From Nissolia schottii (lineage: Eukaryota > Streptophyta > Magnoliopsida > Fabales > Fabaceae): DNA of 64,000 nucleotides. The notes under the pieces are model-generated. The model searched no databases. It had not been told where the DNA came from and worked only from the letters and a program-made list of their open reading frames with translations. This document shows, one piece after another, positions 1-12,765 of the stretch. Both the position numbers and the translations under genes were made by a program. The stretch's first letter is position 1. Each line of letters starts with the position of its first letter. The stretch lies in contig QANU01005318.1 of the NCBI GenBank assembly GCA_003254905.1, forward strand, positions 442,648-506,647, written 5' to 3'.

Positions 1-244
1 AAAACCCTAATTTATCCCATTTCCATGGACAAAATTCACACAAACGGCACATCAATTCTCTCTATTCATGTTCATGTCTTCACTTCCTTTTTTCTCTAAT
101 TAGGTTTCTGAATTTCGAGGTTCACTTCGCTCAAAATTTCCTCCCGTACTGGCTCCGCGAGTCCCCGAATCTTCTCCCAGCGCGGTTTAGCCGAGTCAGG
201 TCAGAGAGAACTCGCCAACTCGGCGGCGATTCATTTCCGCCGCC
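1..244 (+). promoter_or_regulatory. 5' flank/5' UTR of the DnaJ gene with a telo-box
   Basis: The window opens with AAACCCTAA (2-10), the telo-box motif common near transcription starts of plant housekeeping genes. The next 230 bases are pyrimidine-rich, with no credible upstream ORF, and lead to an ATG in the context GCCGCCATGG, which is a good plant start context. No TATA box is evident. The promoter proper probably lies outside the window. Confidence 0.4.
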
Positions 245-1318
245 ATGGACGGCAACAAGGACGAAGCGTTAAGGTGCGTTCGCATCGCGGAGGAAGCCAT
301 CGCGTCCGGCAACAAATCCCGCGCCCTCAAGTTCATCAGTATCGCGCAGCGCCTCAACCAGGATCTACCGATCGACGCGTTGCTGAGCATGTGCGAGCGC
401 CTTGATTCTCAGTCCTCGGCCTCTTCCTCCTCACCGGAGGGTAAGAAAAACCGCGTCAACAGAACCTCGAACGGCGAAATGAATCGTAGCGACGAGGGTT
501 TGAAGAGTTACACGGAGGAGAACGTTAAGTTGATTAGGGAAATCAAGGGGACGAGCGATTACTACGCGATCTTGGGAGTTCAAAAGAGTTGTTCCGTTGA
601 AGAGATCAGAAAGGCTTATAGGAAGCTCTCCCTGAAGGTCCATCCCGACAAGAACAAGGCGCCGGGTTCCGAAGAGGCCTTTAAGAAGGTCTCCAAGGCC
701 TTCAAGTGCTTGAGCGACGACAGTTCGAGGAGGCAGTACGATCAGACCGGATTGGTCGAAGAATTCGAGTACAATCAGCAGTATAGTGTCCCCCGCCGGA
801 GGAGGAGGCCGGCGCGCGATTTCTTCGAGGAGGATTTCGATCCGGACGAGATATTCAGGGCGTTTTTTGGACAATCTGATGTGTTCGGGAGGGCCCATCA
901 TGTTTACAGGACAAGGGGTCACCACCACCAGAGGCAGGAGTTTCAGGGTGGCGGTGGTGGTGGTGGAGGAGGGCTCAATTTTGTGCTCCTTGCTCAGCTC
1001 TTGCCGGTTTTGATCATCTTGCTGCTTGCATACTTGCCATTCACGGAGCCAGAGTATTCTCTGCACAAGAATTACTCGTACCAGATTCTGAGGACGACTG
1101 AGAATCACGGGATTCAGTTCTTCGTGAAATCTCAGGCGTTTGATCATAACTACCCTCTTGGAAGCCCTGCTCGTGCCACCATTGAGGATAGTGTGATAAA
1201 GGATTACAGGAACATGCTCCGTCGTTACTGTCAGATAGAGGTTCAGAGGCGGAGTTGGAATAGGAATCTGCCTACTCCTCACTGTGAGAAGTTGCAAAGC
1301 TTTGGAGTAGTAGCCTGA
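245..1318 (+). CDS. DnaJ/Hsp40 co-chaperone with DUF1977 C-terminus (DNAJB12/14-like, ER membrane type)
   Basis: Intronless gene for 357 aa. Residues 1-55 carry the plant motif beginning MDGNKDEA, which is followed by a helical repeat-like segment. The J domain spans about residues 104-168, with the catalytic HPD at 133-135, needed to stimulate Hsp70 ATPase activity. A basic and acidic linker contains RRRRR and [14 protein letters not shown] run of nine glycines then leads into one hydrophobic segment (about 244-264), a likely membrane anchor. Residues 275-357 match the DUF1977 region found in DNAJB12/DNAJB14 and plant DnaJ 49-like proteins. By family knowledge the protein would sit in the ER membrane with the J domain facing the cytosol and recruit Hsp70 in ER quality control. 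Location is inferred from the single TM segment. Length agrees with the family. The start is the first ATG, in strong context, at the conserved N-terminal motif. Confidence 0.93.
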   Translation: MDGNKDEALRCVRIAEEAIASGNKSRALKFISIAQRLNQDLPIDALLSMCERLDSQSSASSSSPEGKKNRVNRTSNGEMNRSDEGLKSYTEENVKLIREIKGTSDYYAILGVQKSCSVEEIRKAYRKLSLKVHPDKNKAPGSEEAFKKVSKAFKCLSDDSSRRQYDQTGLVEEFEYNQQYSVPRRRRRPARDFFEEDFDPDEIFRAFFGQSDVFGRAHHVYRTRGHHHQRQEFQGGGGGGGGGLNFVLLAQLLPVLIILLLAYLPFTEPEYSLHKNYSYQILRTTENHGIQFFVKSQAFDHNYPLGSPARATIEDSVIKDYRNMLRRYCQIEVQRRSWNRNLPTPHCEKLQSFGVVA

Positions 1319-4300
1319 AGGTAACTCTTTGCCTTTGTTCTGGAAAAGGTTATGTATATTACCAGCAAATTTTGTTGTTAGAATTGATATAGTTTTTTCA
1401 ATGGATTGGCATGAGTCCCCTTTTATTTTTTTCACTATGGTTGAATACCCTTTTGTATTTGAATAAGAGCTTGCCTTCCACTGTTTTATATTGGCTCTGA
1501 TTCTATTGAACTTAAGTCATTGTACTACAACCTTTCTCGCGTGTTTATGCTACTGTTTTGTTTGATGAACTAAATAGCAGTATGAGGGAAGTATCTTTTT
1601 TTTTTTTCTTCCTGTAAGGACGAGATAGCAGATATCACCTCAGTAGGCTTCCAGCTATATTTTACACATTTCTGGAGATACTTACTTGTTGGCATGCCTA
1701 TTATATTATATCCCACTAATATTACACACTAATTAGGTTTATCCAGTGAAATAGGTCATCGAATTTAGCTCCGCAAAGTGAAGTACATTTAACAATCTAG
1801 AATCTGTTAATGTGCAGTACTGCAATGCCCAAATGTTTTTCAATACTCACTTATGTCTGAACTATGGAATTCTTTTTCCAGGTTTAATTTGTTTGTTCGA
1901 AAGTAAGTTAGCAAAGATCAATGTCACGCTTTTCTGGTTTGCTTTCTGCCATAATATTAGGAACTATTGAGTATTTTAAGAGTCTGTTATGTTAGTAGTC
2001 TTGTTTACCTAAGCTTGTTTTAGTTCTACCACTCTCACACTTGACGTTGAATAGAAGCATAATAGGTGTTAGTGATTTTTATCTAATACACACAATTTCT
2101 CTCAAAACACTCTTTGTTTCAACATGGTGCCAAAGTAGTAGTACCGTCCTTTGTGACCTAATCCTGTTACTAATTCAGTATCAAGTTCCCATAAATCTAG
2201 AATCATTGTCCCACATTTTTTCATGTGTCCATCACTTTCCTTCTGGTTGGCTAGTGGCTGTGTTCACTTTTTCAATGTCCTTTTCCTTGTATCTCACTGA
2301 AATCAGAGAGCTGGGAACTGATCCATCAGCATAGAAGTCTTATTGGAAAAATGAAAATCTCATCCACCAACCACCCTTCTCTGGCGGCCGTACAGCCACA
2401 CTCCAGCATGTGGAGGCATAAGCTTTCAATACTTCGTTCAGTCTTGTTTGATTTGATGGGATGCAAAGGAAAGTTTTTCAAACATTATTTTCTACATAAA
2501 TGAATTACAATAACAACATAGTATTTTCCCACAAGGGGGAGCGGACCCCTTGGATCAAATGGCGTCTTTGTATCTCATCTGAACCATATCTGTAGAAGAG
2601 CTATTTAAATTTGAGTCCATCTGAGTGGTCTAGATAAATGAATAAAACTGAAAAATAATTATCCGACTTTGCTTGTTTACGTTTTTTTTTACAATTATTA
2701 TTTGGATTTGGATACATGTTTACACGGTGATGATATTAATGAAAACATAAGGGTTAAGTAGGAACCAAAGGGTGGGTGCTAGTTGAAGACAAAGTTCTTC
2801 CTGTCAAATCAAATCCAAGGCAGCATGGATTTTGCAAAACTATGGGTCCCACAGAAGTGGGATTATTCCCCTTCTCCTTCCAACTCATTCCTTGCTTCCC
2901 TTCCTTCTCCCCTAATCACTGATACTAAACATACAGAAAAAACCTCCCTTATCCCTTTGCAAAATGCTAGCACACTATTTTTTTGTGCGACCAATCCAGA
3001 TCATTCATTTTAAGTTTATTTATTACATTTCCCTTTTTATTATAGCAACCATTTGAATTTGGTTTGTGCGGAAAGTTTCGAGCTATATAGCAATAGCTCT
3101 ATTCCCTTCTTTGAAGTCTTTACGGCCCATCAGGCCATGTATTGCCCTTAAGTATTGAGTTTTTGTTTTATGTGTGTATTGTGGATGCTTCTGCTAATTC
3201 TTATTTTTCTTCACGAGTTGGTCAAGTTGTCATTTGAATTCTACGTTGTCACCATCGATTGCTTTCTTTTGACTTTGTTTATGGTTCACTTACCATCCAT
3301 GCCAATTGCAAGTTCTCCACCCCGGCCACTTTCAAAATAGTCAAAAGATTAAATCAAAACTCAAAAAAAATTCCACACACACACACACACTCTCTCTCTC
3401 TCTCTCTCTCTCTCAATGCATGGTTCAACATCTCGAGTATATATCTTTTAGCACTTTATGTTGTACTTCCTTGTCTGTTCTTTCCTTTTCTTTATGGATT
3501 GGAATTGATAGTTAAGTTACCTTTATCGTCTATTCTCTTTTTTGGCTTACGATTATCTACTCATATGATGGAGTGTAGGAAGAGTTAGTGCATGGATAAT
3601 TTTCATGTTGATTTGAGGAAGCCTTGTATCAATTGCTGAGCTTTTCTGCACATTTTGTTCTTCAGGATATACAAGAGTAGCACATGTTACACAGTTACAG
3701 GCTGTATGCTAACAAAATAGCTGCTAGTAAAGTGCCATGCTCATCTTGCACTGAGAAACCTTTGGTAAATGTGCTTGACAATGTGTTTATTTTTGTTGGA
3801 GGGTTTTTTGGATGGGATATTTTGCACATGGTTAACAATGGTGCAGAACATGTCAGCAAATGCTACAGAAGTCCCAAGTATCAACAGTGAGGCCCTTGGA
3901 AACAAGCCCATGAACTGAGTTCGGTAAAATTCTCGAGAGTAACAGCGTATATGAACTATGAAGTATACTAGAAATAGAAGTACGCATCTTACCTGATAAA
4001 AAAATGACTTGAAAGAATGCTACTTTATTTAATTGAGTGAAGATTCCGTCCATTGAGGAAGCTGTGTAATCATCAGATTGAATTTGATTTTTGAAGTAGG
4101 TTTGTGAATCCTCTCATACGTGGTAGGAGTATGACTTCGGTGTGATTGGTGATGAAGTTTTGGTATATGGTGGGACCTTGATAACGATTCCACGTGTTCT
4201 TTAGCCATTGTTTTCTGTGAGGGATTTGAGAATAAATGAAAAGACGTGCAAAGTAATTGGACTTTGGCCATGTTCTAATACATTGCACAATTATTTTCTC

Positions 4301-4502
4301 TTATTTCTTTCTTACCAAAACTTTCATACCCTTTTCATACTGAAGTGCAGGTCGTATGGTGAATTTTGTATGTTGGCGTGTATGTGGATGATGCTTAGTG
4401 TTGACACATTGGATTTTATTTGTAACCGTTTCTAGTTAGTTAAAAACGTTCTTTTGGACTAGGTGACCTTGGTTTGTGGTGGCAATGTTCCAGGATTTAT
4501 TG
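1319..4502. other. Intergenic: 3' UTR of the DnaJ gene and unassigned AT-rich DNA
   Basis: The first few hundred bases should hold the DnaJ 3' UTR. The rest is AT-rich, with only short open frames that lack codon structure or recognisable domains. A compound microsatellite is listed separately. I see no gene here. Confidence 0.5.
3373..3414. repeat. Compound microsatellite (CA)n(TC)n
   Basis: About nine CA units run directly into about twelve TC units. This is a simple sequence repeat likely to be length-polymorphic. Short ORFs reading through it give only His-Thr and Ser-Leu runs and are not genes. Confidence 0.95.
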
Positions 4503-4870
4503 AATTCAAGCATTGCCCACCATATAACAATCAACCCTATATAAAACAATCAAGCATTACCCACCATGTCTTTATTTTTCTTTTTCAATGAGTAATGATA
4601 TTATAGACTCGGGTTCAACATGAATCTTACACTTGGCATGAATCTTACATATTTGTAATTATAAAGAAGGTTTTTATAATTCAAGCATTGCCCACCATGT
4701 AGCAATCAACCCTATATAAAACAATCAAGCATTACACACCATGTTTTTATTTTTCTTTTTCAATGAGTAATGACATTATAGACTCGGGTTCAACATGGAT
4801 CTTACACTTGACATGATATCATTCATTTGGCATGAATCTTACATATTTGTAATTATAAAAAAGGTTTTAA
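4503..4870. repeat. Two-copy tandem duplication, unit about 175-190 bp
   Basis: Copy 1 (4503-4677) and copy 2 (4678 to about 4870) both start AATTCAAGCATTGCCCACCA and run collinearly to AATTATAAA(G/A)AAGG. Copy 2 has an extra stretch of about 16-20 bp near 4811-4830. Inside each unit the motif CAAGCATT(A/G)C(C/A)CACCAT occurs twice, so the unit itself grew from a shorter repeat. No coding capacity. Confidence 0.85.
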
Positions 4871-7779
4871 TGGATGATATACTGTCATGCATATGATTCA
4901 TAGTAAATTTGGGTCTATTGTATCATTACTCCACCCAGTGATGAGATAGTAGGCTGGGTTGCCGTGACGATGAGCTAGGTGGCAATACAACGAAGATTGG
5001 ATGGCGACGAGATGAACAATGGCGATCATGCAACGAAGCACACTATAGCACAATGCAAAGAGCCGTTAGCAAGGACGGTGGCTAGAAGGGATGGGTCTGC
5101 GGTGATAGCTTGCAAGGGTTAAGGATAGGGGAAAAGACGGTTGCATAAAGAGTGTGAGATTGAGAGAAACCAGAGGAGGGGTGTGGGGTTTGAATGAATG
5201 TTATATTAAAAAAAAAAAAAAAATGGGGTCATTGGACCAATTATATGAGTATAAATCTTAAACCTGCCAAGCCTATAAAAAACAATTTTAAAACTTGTCA
5301 TCACGGCTAATGGGTGGGTTCATCGGGTTGCACTCAAACTGCTTAATGATCTAACCCAAAACAAAAATATTACATTGGTTGGGTCGGCCTTCTTAGATAG
5401 TTGGGTTTACATTGACCTATGTGTACCCCTGCCTAAACGGACTGGGTCAAAATTGTGCATATTTTTATGATCTTATTCGTTTATGGTCGGTCTGCGGGTT
5501 TAAACAGGCCAGCTCGCCAGCCCGTTTATTTTTTAAAAAATAAATAAAAAATTCAAAAAAAATTTTAAAAAATTTCACGGGTTCACGGGCTAGCCCGTGG
5601 GTCAGGCTTAAACCGGCCAGACAAATTTTTTTCGAATTTTCGTGGGTTTATTTTTTGCATGTAAAGCCCGCTCATTTAACTGGATAAACGGACCGGACTC
5701 ATTTTAACAGCCCTATGACTTCTAGGTAAAACAGAAAAAATTGATGAAATTGGACTGGAATCCCAATTTGGAAGATGTCCTTGCCGGATCTAACATCATG
5801 CATTCATTTTTGATCAAGCTTGGGGTGATCAAGAAGGATATACCAGTATGCACGGAAGAGTGTAGAATGCAGCATTTTAGCTATTGACGAAAAGGAAAAT
5901 CAATGGCATAAAATTTTATAATATCCAAAAATAGTGTGATAAACATACATGTATAGTGATGTGTTTATCGACATTACATGATACTTCACTTTTCTTTTTT
6001 ATCTTTTAAAGTACATCCAGCACTTTAGAATAATGACCTTAGCATGTGATCAATGCATCATTTGACAACTCTGTGTCCATCCTTAGGAATTAATTTTTGG
6101 GGTTTCTTGTTTGATGTAAACAAAAAAGGAAAAAAAAAAAAAACACACCTCAAATCAATTTTGTTCATCTACTTTTCAAATGTAATAAAATCTCATAATT
6201 TTAGTAAAGAGAAAGTCATGGCTACTGCATCATCGTGCACCGACACTATAACGATGTTGCCTCATGCTACATTTTCCCTTATTCATATTTGGAAAATGAC
6301 CCCGCCACAGCACTATAGATTGAAGGAAACGCATCTTTCGCCCCTTTTAAAGGATATTTGTAGTGTACTTGACTCTTTCCCTTTTCAACTAGTTCAACAA
6401 TTCAAAACGATTTCCATAATTTCCAACACGGTAAAACTAGGATAAATAAACAAAAATAAACTAAAACCAATAAACTAACATGCTAAAACTAATTAACATC
6501 TTAAAACGAAGAAATTAACAGTATAAAATAGAGAAATCAACATGAAAATCAACATCTTAGAAAAAAATAGTACCTTAAACCCTAAACTAACGCGAAAACC
6601 AATGGTACTAGTAACAAAGAAGAAGAACGTGTACCTGACGAATACAAAGGTGCTAGAGGAGCAAGAAGAAGAAGCATGAGAAGAAGAAGACAAACAAGGA
6701 GGAGGAGGAGGAAAAAGAAGAAGAAATGTATGTGGGTTTGTGAGTGAGAGAAAAAGAAAGTGAGAGTGAGGAAGAGACAACGAGAGAGAGGAGAAAGAGA
6801 GGGAAATATGTCCTTTCAAATTAAATTTGGTTATATTTAGTCATGAAAGATAAAAATAAATTTATAAATAAGTGAAATTTTTTTAAAATAGTAGAACCCA
6901 ATTCAAAATATGTAAGTCCTTCTCTCTCATAACATAATCTAATTTAACATAAAAAAATTTATTTTCAAAAGAGAGTGAAACAAGAGATCAAAGAAAATAT
7001 TATTCTAATTGATAGATTTGATGTTTTTGTGTGTTGTTCATCATTCTTATCCAAGTCTATTGTTCGACTAGTATTTCTCTTTTATTTTGCGGTGTAATTA
7101 GTAACTGTTTGGATAAAACGATATGCTTTTCACTTCTAATCTCTCAAGTTACTCGGGTATATTCAATTCCATGCTCTCCCATGGAAACATTGTAATTTTT
7201 TCAATAAAATAGCAGTCATTTACGATGTTGCTCGGCGTTCATCAAGAGAGACAGAAAGTGGTGCTGTAGTTGGCAGGACAACCCAAATAAAATCTAAGTT
7301 CTATTGTTTTAATTTTAATCAAATCAAATCCAAGATGCACCAGTTGACAATTCAAACTTGTGATGTTGCTTTAATTTTTCATGATTATCTACATTAGATC
7401 CCTGGAACGAACGCAGTGGTTAGTGGAATGACCAATCCTTTAACGAAATTACATAACCTATTTCCTTCAAGGTCCCCTACATGAGGGACTTTCTTAGCTT
7501 CTGGGAGTATTATTTGCTCATCTTTTAATAAAAGACCAAATATCTAATCTGATTTAATTATGTCAAAAGAGTAAGGTTTTTTTTTTTTGTAGTTATTGTT
7601 ATAGTTGTTGTTTGTCGGATTGATTTTCTCTTTCTCTTTATTGGATTTAAGCAAGGCACACGAATATGTTGACCGATGTTTTAATTCAAAGACATTTAGT
7701 TCTCTTTATTCATCTAATCTCTCTTCATAATCAAAACTGGCATGTGCTACTCTTTCTCTTCTAAAATTTTTGTGCATTT
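4871..7779. other. Intergenic, repeat-derived; no gene seen
   Basis: At 5440-5714 there is a stretch rich in GGGTTT, AGCCCG and ACGGG words that ends TTAACAGCCCT. It resembles the family of the hAT-like MITE at 56276-56548, but I could not find its left terminus. Position 4920-5170 is GC-richer and reads like decayed exon or element DNA with no open frame. The apparent ORF at 6493-6819 (minus) is a translation of a GA-rich tract. Nothing else can be supported. Confidence 0.4.
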
Positions 7780-9300
7780 TCTCTTTCTCGGCCTTGTGTT
7801 CTTCAATATGTCTTATTTTCTCGGCCAATTGAGAAAGATGTAAGAATTTTTGTTCTGAGTTTCTTTCTAATGTCGTTTTCTAGACCATTTGTTTCCATCT
7901 TAACCATTTATGTTTCTAGGACGAGTGTAAAACACCTATTTTTCATGTCTCTAAATCTAACAAGATAATCGTCAACGAATTCATTCTTGAATCATCAAAT
8001 TGAGAAAAGGTTTGTCAAACTCACTTTCATTTCACCATGGAAGAGTTGCCCATGGAAACTTCTCTCTAACTGAGCCCATGTATGAATGAAGTTTGGCCTA
8101 CGGTTAGAAAATCATGTAAAGACATTTTTTGTTAATGATGAAGGGAAGAATCTCACTTTGAGATGTTCATTTGTAGTTACTTCCCCTATTTTGATAGTAT
8201 ATTGAGCAATATGCTCTATTGTGGATTATCCACTATCTAGAAAATTTTGTCAAAGATTTAGGCACTTTTCAACCTGTAGGAACTTTTGCTTGTTTGATAA
8301 AGTCAGGAAAAGCATAGATAAAATAGGGGTTGGTTAGCATAGCCAACATTGAAAGCCAAAAATGATTTAAAATATTTTTTATTGTACATGCAAGATTATG
8401 ATGGCCCCTACGATGTTTTGATGCATGGGGTGCAGCATGTTATCTTCATTTTGGTTTCTATTAAGCATATGAATTCCAAGGTCAATGCCATTTGGCTTCA
8501 TGTATCCTCTCCGTCTGCTTGACAATTAGATCATTGTAGGGGTTCTAATCTCCTATCATTTTAGCAATACGACCAACTTGTTGTGCCAATTGTTCATACT
8601 TTCTATTAGTGGCATCTAAAATAGGAGTGAGTACTATGGTTAATTGTTGTGTTAGCATGTTAACCATATCATGGTGAATTTCTTCCATTTGTTGATGAAA
8701 AACTGGCAGAGTCATTCGTCATAGTTGCAGAACTAACTTGGGTTCTCTTTATCATATTTGGGAAAATAGACCCATTGTTTTCATTTCTTGTATATTTGGA
8801 GGGTGAGAAGGGGAAGGTATTCCCCCTGTGACATTTCCCATGACAGCTACATATGCACTAGAGGCATAACTTATTCCCACTTGGGATGCTTGAATGTTAG
8901 GCATTTGGGACATATTTTCCATAGCCATGTTAATATAAGTATTTGGAAACATTAAATTATTTAACATGGGATTAGTAGTTGAATAAAGAGGATTTGTCAT
9001 ATGTTGTTTCATAATTGGAGATCGTACCCGGGTGGCAAACCATATGGTGGCCACACAACGAGACTATTGGCACTTGAAATAACATTGTTGACAATGCCTG
9101 GTCCTTCCCTCTGAGACTCAATACTTGGAGGGCACGATTGACACTATGGTCTCTAACATCGACATTTGAGGGTTGTTTCACCCTCTTTTCTAGTCTCATT
9201 GTTTGTTGTAGATGTTCTTGACATATTGGACACTCTAGTGCCACTACGTAATTGCACGTGACAACTTGGAAATGACACTTTCGTGTTCTTGATCCCACCA
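7780..9300 (-). mobile_element. Degenerate gypsy-type (Ty3) retrotransposon gag relic
   Basis: Reading the minus strand from about 9299 down, two open pieces (9298-8972 and 9054-8752) encode a Met/Gln/Pro-rich segment typical of plant gypsy gag N-termini. Further down (about 8240-7800) conceptual translation with several stops and frameshifts gives blocks such as EHLKVRFFPSSLTKN, HTWAQLERSFH and NSVDDYLVRFRDMK, which follow the order of the retrotransposon gag domain of plant gypsy elements. No zinc knuckle, protease or pol sequence follows below 7780, so the element is truncated after gag. The stops show it is dead. Confidence 0.7.
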
Positions 9301-10470
9301 GTCATGCCAATTTATTTTCGGTAATTTTTGGTTTTACTATTGACAATAAATAATCGACGAGTTCACCTTATTTTAGAATCTCAATTCAAGAAAATGAAAT
9401 GGTTCCTCTTGTGGAGTCTTAAAAACGTATTGAAAGAGCCCGAGAAATATATGTATTATCCATTTTATTGTTGCCATTTTCTTGACAAAATGCACTAGAA
9501 TTGTCAATTTATCACTTTTGTAAATTAGTTTCAAGTTTCAGTACTTATCGGAAAAAAAAAGTTTCAAATTTCAATTCCTAAGTGATGTGCACAAAGACAA
9601 CTGCATAGAAACTTAATTATGGAGTAATATATAGAATTACTCGATAGATGGTACTATAATGTCAGTGTTTGACTTTTCCTTATTTCTTAATGGTTTTATT
9701 CAAGTTCTAGCTCCGCAGTTATGAATAGAAGAGAAATTGTTAAGAACTTGACAATTAAGTAATGTGTTTATCTTACTTGTTTGATTTAGTTTCAATTACG
9801 AAATTATGAGCGTAAAAACTTGTGTATAGAAACTTAATTGCAAGAATTATGTCTTGCAGGTAAGATCAAAGTGACAGAGTTACAAAGATAAATCCTAAGA
9901 AAAAGGAAAAGAAAAGATGTCTAATCTAAACGGAAAAACAAATGGTGAAGCTCGGGTGGTATATTTGGCTTTTCTCGTGCTTTGAAATGCCATTGGAGGC
10001 ATGGACGAGTGTGTGAGAGTGTATGCAAGTGTTTGATCCTAAGAAATTGAGAAAATATGTGCCTTGTTGATTCTATTTATAGAGAAAATTGAGTCATTAT
10101 GGTTACATAACTTCCTTCTGGCGCCCTCAGCATCATACACTTTGAATTTAAATATCCTGACGAGAAGCCTTCAAAACATAGAGCTTCACTTTCCACATGC
10201 TTTCAATTCAATGAGTCACTTGTCATATTGCTAGCCTTTAGATCTTTGATGTCACCTGTCCTCTTTTCAACCCTTAGATCCGAAGAATAACTGTCATGAA
10301 TCTCTGCATCGTCATGCCAGGTATCATGTCTTGGACCCTTGGATAGAATCGTAACTATCATCAACTTATGCATTGTCATGTCATGTGTCATGCCTTGGAT
10401 CTTCATATAAGAAGTAATTGTCATCCTTTTCCACCGAGTTGTCATGTGTCTCATTTGTCATGATTCTTGG
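9301..10470 (-). repeat. Probable 5' LTR region of the gypsy relic (minus strand)
   Basis: This block lies just upstream (minus strand) of the gag relic. It holds a TATA-like TATAAATA on the minus strand (10074-10081) and, at about 10255-10450, a degenerate tandem repeat of roughly 56 bp built on the words CATGACA and GATC(C/T)AAGG. At 9282-9310 the minus strand reads TTGGCATGACTGGTGGGA, the position expected of a primer-binding site. No second LTR was found, so the borders are not defined. The LTR call is inferred from position and promoter-like content. Confidence 0.4.
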
Positions 10471-10932
10471 TCAACACAGAAAAATTTCTAAACACAGAAA
10501 AATTTCTAAGTCCATTAATATTAAGACTTTGTGGACTTTATACTTATTAAACCTTCCAACATAACATCACTGCCCCTAAATCCACATATAATTCAAAACG
10601 CGATCGTCTAACTATGATAGAAACACAAAAGTTTTTAGGATAAACCTTGTCTACTAAAAAAAGCCTCTCTAGTATGTAATTCACTACTGAAACATAAAAA
10701 AGAAAAAAAAAGGAAAAAAAAAAAAACAAACTTAATCCGTGCTACTGACAAAATTTGACATTTGACATTACCTTAATACAACTATTTGACCGACACTTTT
10801 TGGTCCCGTTTTGCAAACTCAAATTAAAGCCATACTTTTTACTCATTTTATTAGTATATCTTTGCTTCTAGAGGCTACCAAGCTCTTTTCCATCCCTCAT
10901 CTACGTCAAAACAACATTTTATAATAGCGTCT
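10471..10932. other. Intergenic AT-rich DNA, nothing recognised
   Basis: Contains a short exact direct repeat (ACACAGAAAAATTTCTAA, twice at about 10476-10508) and an A-rich tract. No coding or element signature was found. Confidence 0.4.
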
Positions 10933-11137
10933 TGCTATACGCACACAAAAAAATATGCACTATACATACACTCTATATTTATATACATAAAGTTTGTGTT
11001 TTAATGTCTGTAATGTTTGTGCGTATAATTAAGAATAACATCTATAAGTTTGTAATGTTTGTGCATTCGTGAGAATAAAGTTTATGCATTATTTATAGTA
11101 TATGTATGAATGTATAAAATTATGTGTACATGTAACA
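10933..11137. mobile_element. Small TIR element, family A copy 1 (MITE-like)
   Basis: About 205 bp. The left end TGCTATACGCACAC is the imperfect inverse of the right end GTGTACATGTAACA. The inside holds repeated words (A)AGTTTGTG, TAATGTTTGTGC and GTGAGAATAAAGTTT, shared in the same order with the copies at 52572-52786 and about 26340-26611. No coding capacity. Target-site duplication is not clear. Confidence 0.65.
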
Positions 11138-12051
11138 TTTTTTATTATAATATTTCACATTGCTAAGTTAATATGGTGGTGTTCAATTGTGCGTTGATTT
11201 ACATTTCATTCCCCAGATCTCAATAGAATTACTACGTCAAAAGAAACTAACCTATCGTTTGGGCTCTTGTAATACGACACTTTATGATAATGATAACACA
11301 TTCTTTAGTTTCAAATCCTCTGATGGAAATTTCTTTTAAATTAAAATTAAAATAGTGAATAATATAATTTGCACTATGATAAACTATCTGTATCTTACCA
11401 ACATTTCTGGGCCAGGGTCGGTCAGTATTTGAATGGTGTGGAACACAGTTGCTTTAAAGTGTTATTCCAAGAAATGAATGGCGCTCTTCCCTTCTCAACC
11501 GTCATGTCCTTTTCATTACAGGCTTACAGCCTCGTATTGGGAAATAAATGACACCACACAGTACAAAAATACAAATATACAATACTGTTTCTCCCCATCA
11601 AAATAAGATCTTTGGATCTATGTATTAGTAATCCTAAAATCTTATCTAAATATAAGATGTGTATCTGGATATTCGTCCACATTCATATTTATTTTCCGTG
11701 TCCATATAACTATTATATCCATACATTGGTAGATTTCCCTTATCAAAACATCATTTCCCTCTGAATAAATCAACTTGAAGACTACATGTGTTCTGGCAGC
11801 TAAGTCATTTTAACACAAGTATGATGCAAAGTAATTTTTTTTTCTTGTATTATTCAAGCAAATGTTTCAAAATGTTTTAACAGTTAATTAATTCAGAGCA
11901 TAAATAACTAGAACGTTTGGTTGATTTAAGCAATTAGATACTTGTTTTTTCTTTAAGTCGTGTCTCAAATTCAAGTGTTATGCGTGGAAAAAAAAAACAA
12001 ACAAATTAACATCAAACTAAATTTGCTTTCATGATAGTTCAATTTAATTAA
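11138..12051. other. Intergenic AT-rich DNA, no gene seen
   Basis: Only short chance ORFs occur (for example 11369-11551), with no start context, domains or splice partners. No repeat class could be assigned. Confidence 0.4.
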
Positions 12052-12194
12052 GGATGAATTGGCACAATAATAAGATTGTTGCTTGTGATATGAAGATCAT
12101 GAGGTCAAATCATAAAAACAACCTCTCCACTTGTGATGCATTTTTCTTCCCTATATCGCACTTGGTGGGAGCCTTGTGCATTGGATGCCCTTTT
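12052..12194 (+). mobile_element. Decayed Au-type SINE
   Basis: The 3' part GGGAGCCTTGTGCATTGGATG followed by CCCTTTT closely matches the conserved 3' end of the plant Au SINE family. It is shared with the better copy at 16055-16221. The 5' part keeps a degraded tRNA-like box A region (about 12055-12080) and box B region (AGGTCAAATCAT, about 12101-12112). Pol III activity is unlikely given the box decay. Confidence 0.65.
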
Positions 12195-12223
12195 AATAGA
12201 TCGATCCAATTCAAGGCAGATTT

Positions 12224-12765
12224 AGGGGTGCACGTCAGGCAGATCAGGTCGATTGTAGTGTTTTTGAAATAGTGACCGGATTTGGTTCGACTCAACATCA
12301 AGTCGGACAGGTTACTGGGGTTTGGAAATAATAATTAAAAAAATGGATAGTTTGGGTGGACAAGTCGGATCAGGTTTGAAACTCGGTTACCCACCATCCA
12401 AACCTAGGACGGGTTACTTGTACACCCTATTTTTTTTAAATGTATAATTTTTAATTTTTAAAATATATATTTAAAAAGAAATCAAAATAAAGATGATAGA
12501 ACTATGATTTTTTGGACTCTTTTTTCATGATATTTTTGAGTTTCTTGGAATAATTTTATTATATTTATAATAATAATAATAATAATTAAAAAAATGGATA
12601 AGTTGGGTGGACGAATCAAATCAGGTTTAGAACTCGACTACCCACCATCTAACCCTAAAATGACTTGAGTCAATTGAATTTCACCCGATTGATCCGAGCA
12701 CCCAACTTAGTCCGACTCAATCGACTTCAGATCAACGGGTCAACTGACCCGTTGTAAATCCCTCA
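12224..12765. repeat. Composite repeat: TIR-bounded unit plus a diverged internal copy
   Basis: The first unit (12224-12432) begins AGGGGTGCACGT and ends ACTTGTACACCCT, an imperfect terminal inverted repeat. A block of about 70 bp (AATGGATAGTTTGGGTGGAC through ACCCACCATCC, about 12343-12410) recurs diverged at about 12592-12655. The second part runs to a GTTGTAAATCCCT end near 12765. This suggests two related non-autonomous elements, one beside or inserted in the other. Class uncertain, possibly hAT-like. Confidence 0.5.

Noticed and set aside
431-1435. A 334-codon open frame on the minus strand opposite the DnaJ gene
   Set aside because: It is a shadow of a GC-rich, strongly biased coding sequence on the plus strand. 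It has no domain, no start context and Leu/Val/Arg-rich composition expected of an antisense frame.
3373-3414. A CRISPR-like or coding repeat
   Set aside because: It is a plain dinucleotide microsatellite in plant DNA; no spacers or coding pattern.
6493-6819. A minus-strand ORF rich in Ser, Leu and Phe
   Set aside because: It translates a GA-rich low-complexity tract and has no domain or conserved structure.
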